A stretch of 35,252 nucleotides of DNA from Pirellulaceae bacterium. Lineage in GTDB: Bacteria; Planctomycetota; Planctomycetia; Pirellulales; Pirellulaceae. Under the pieces are notes generated by a model. The model was not told the origin of the DNA. It worked only from the letters and a program-made list of their open reading frames with translations, and did not search any database. The translations under genes and the position numbers were made by a program. The first letter of the stretch is position 1; every line of letters starts with the position of its first letter. The DNA is taken from the NCBI GenBank assembly GCA_030748485.1, contig JASMLW010000011.1, positions 1 to 35,252 on the forward strand, written 5' to 3'. This document shows positions 34,546-35,252 of this stretch, piece by piece.

Positions 34546-35252
34546 CGTCGTGTACGACGTTGCCGTACAGGTCGGTCAATCGATAGTCGCGGCCGGCGTA
34601 GCGGTAGGTGAATTTCTCGTGATCGAAACCGAGCAAGTGCAGAATCGTGGCGTGCAAGTCATGCACGTGAACTAGGTCTTCCACCGCCTTGAATCCAAAT
34701 TCATCGGTTGCGCCGTGGACCACGCCGCCCTTCACACCGCCGCCGGCCATCCACATGGTGAAGCCGTGATGGTTGTGGTCTCGGCCGTTGATCTTGCCGG
34801 CGTTCGAACCCTTCTTGGGCAATTCGACGGTCGGCGTGCGGCCAAACTCCCCGCCCCACAGGATCAATGTCTCCTCCAGCAGACCGCGTTGCTTCAAATC
34901 TTTGATCAACGCGCCGATGGCCTGGTCGCACTGCTTGGCCAAACGGCGGTGATTAACTTCGATATCGTCGTGGTTGTCCCACGGCTGTCCGTCGCCGTGC
35001 CACAGCTGGATGAAGCGAACGCCTCGTTCGACGAGCCGTCTGGCGATGAGTATCTGGCGCGCTTGAACGCCGTCGCCGTACATGTCCAGGATATGCTGCG
35101 GTTCGCGCGAGACATCGAATGCCTCCGCCGCCTCCATCTGCATGCGATAGGCGAGTTCGAAGGACTGAATCCGCGCCTCCAGCTGCGAATCCTCGTCCCG
35201 TTTCTCGAGGTGTTTTTGATTGAGAGCCCGGAGCAAGTCAAGCTGTTGAGCT
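34535..35252 (-). CDS. DUF1501 domain-containing protein, N-terminal part off the window
   Basis: The C-terminal 238 residues or so of a DUF1501 protein; the open frame continues past the window edge (upstream codons read AQQLDLLRALNQKH), so the start is missing. Family blocks present are SFELAYRMQMEAAEAFDVSR, FIQLWHGDGQPWDNHDDIE, LILWGGEFGRTPTVELP, GRDHNHHGFTMWMAGGGVKGG and VHDLHATILHLLGFDHEKFT, ending in LTDLYGNVVHDVLA. The HNHHGFTMW block differs from HWGAVQSVF in the DUF1501 protein at 1058, so the two are different subfamilies. In planctomycetes this subfamily is usually paired with a PSCyt1/DUF1549/DUF1553 gene, which would lie outside the window, to the right. Confidence 0.95.
   Translation of the reverse strand, partial: AQQLDLLRALNQKHLEKRDEDSQLEARIQSFELAYRMQMEAAEAFDVSREPQHILDMYGDGVQARQILIARRLVERGVRFIQLWHGDGQPWDNHDDIEVNHRRLAKQCDQAIGALIKDLKQRGLLEETLILWGGEFGRTPTVELPKKGSNAGKINGRDHNHHGFTMWMAGGGVKGGVVHGATDEFGFKAVEDLVHVHDLHATILHLLGFDHEKFTYRYAGRDYRLTDLYGNVVHDVLA

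Overview
The window looks like chromosomal DNA from a planctomycete, most likely a Pirellulales-type lineage. The evidence is family content: two DUF1501 proteins with Tat-like leaders or the DUF1501 core, two secreted formylglycine sulfatases, two exported Gfo/Idh/MocA oxidoreductases, a small Planctomycete cytochrome C (PSCyt1) domain protein with CXXCH, a J-domain-like protein carrying the 'FDPYYKWLGIPPKDQPP' signature, and M50/HlyD proteins. The DNA is GC-rich, Shine-Dalgarno sites are uneven, and GTG/TTG starts occur. I saw no rRNA, tRNA, CRISPR array, transposase or phage genes.

Layout. 1-5.3 kb: a multi-pass membrane protein converges, with zero spacing, on a DUF1501 gene. Upstream of DUF1501 on the minus strand is a beta-helix protein, and divergent from that is a Sec-exported Gfo/Idh/MocA protein. 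5.2-5.5 kb: a hairpin-rich intergenic element containing a 40-bp direct repeat. 5.4-9.2 kb: a BlaI/BlaR1-type pair behind two tandem GGTAAT-N2-ATTACC dyads. The BlaR1-like protein carries a WD40-like extracytoplasmic half in place of a penicillin-binding sensor, and its reading frame is broken once near 8520. 9.2-18.1 kb: a 2538-residue soluble histidine kinase, which I read as 13 PAS and 4 GAF modules plus a FixL-like transmitter, followed by a FixJ/TodT-like response regulator. 18.1-18.65 kb: a 590-base non-coding stretch with a series of hairpins and a 16-bp tandem repeat.

18.65-23.4 kb is a catabolic/exported block: two sulfatases, a Tat-exported oxidoreductase and an orphan PSCyt1 fragment. 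23.7-27.6 kb: an Hsp70-like protein with a disordered acidic tail, then a membrane-anchored J-like protein that lacks HPD and continues into PEGA-like and LamG-like domains. 27.6-29.2 kb: a CrtI/PYROXD2-like FAD oxidoreductase. 29.2-34.5 kb: a probable export/processing module made of a PqqD-like/M50/HlyD fusion, a GAF-GAF-HlyD protein and a divergent small HlyD adaptor. 34.5 kb to the end: the 3' part of a second DUF1501 gene that runs off the window.

How the genes may work together is inference. The sulfatases, oxidoreductases and beta-helix protein fit degradation of sulfated polysaccharide outside the cytoplasm. The BlaI/BlaR1-WD40 and PAS/GAF kinase-regulator pairs are sensing circuits with unknown inputs. 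The Hsp70/J-like pair and the M50/HlyD set are envelope-associated systems whose substrates the sequence does not reveal.
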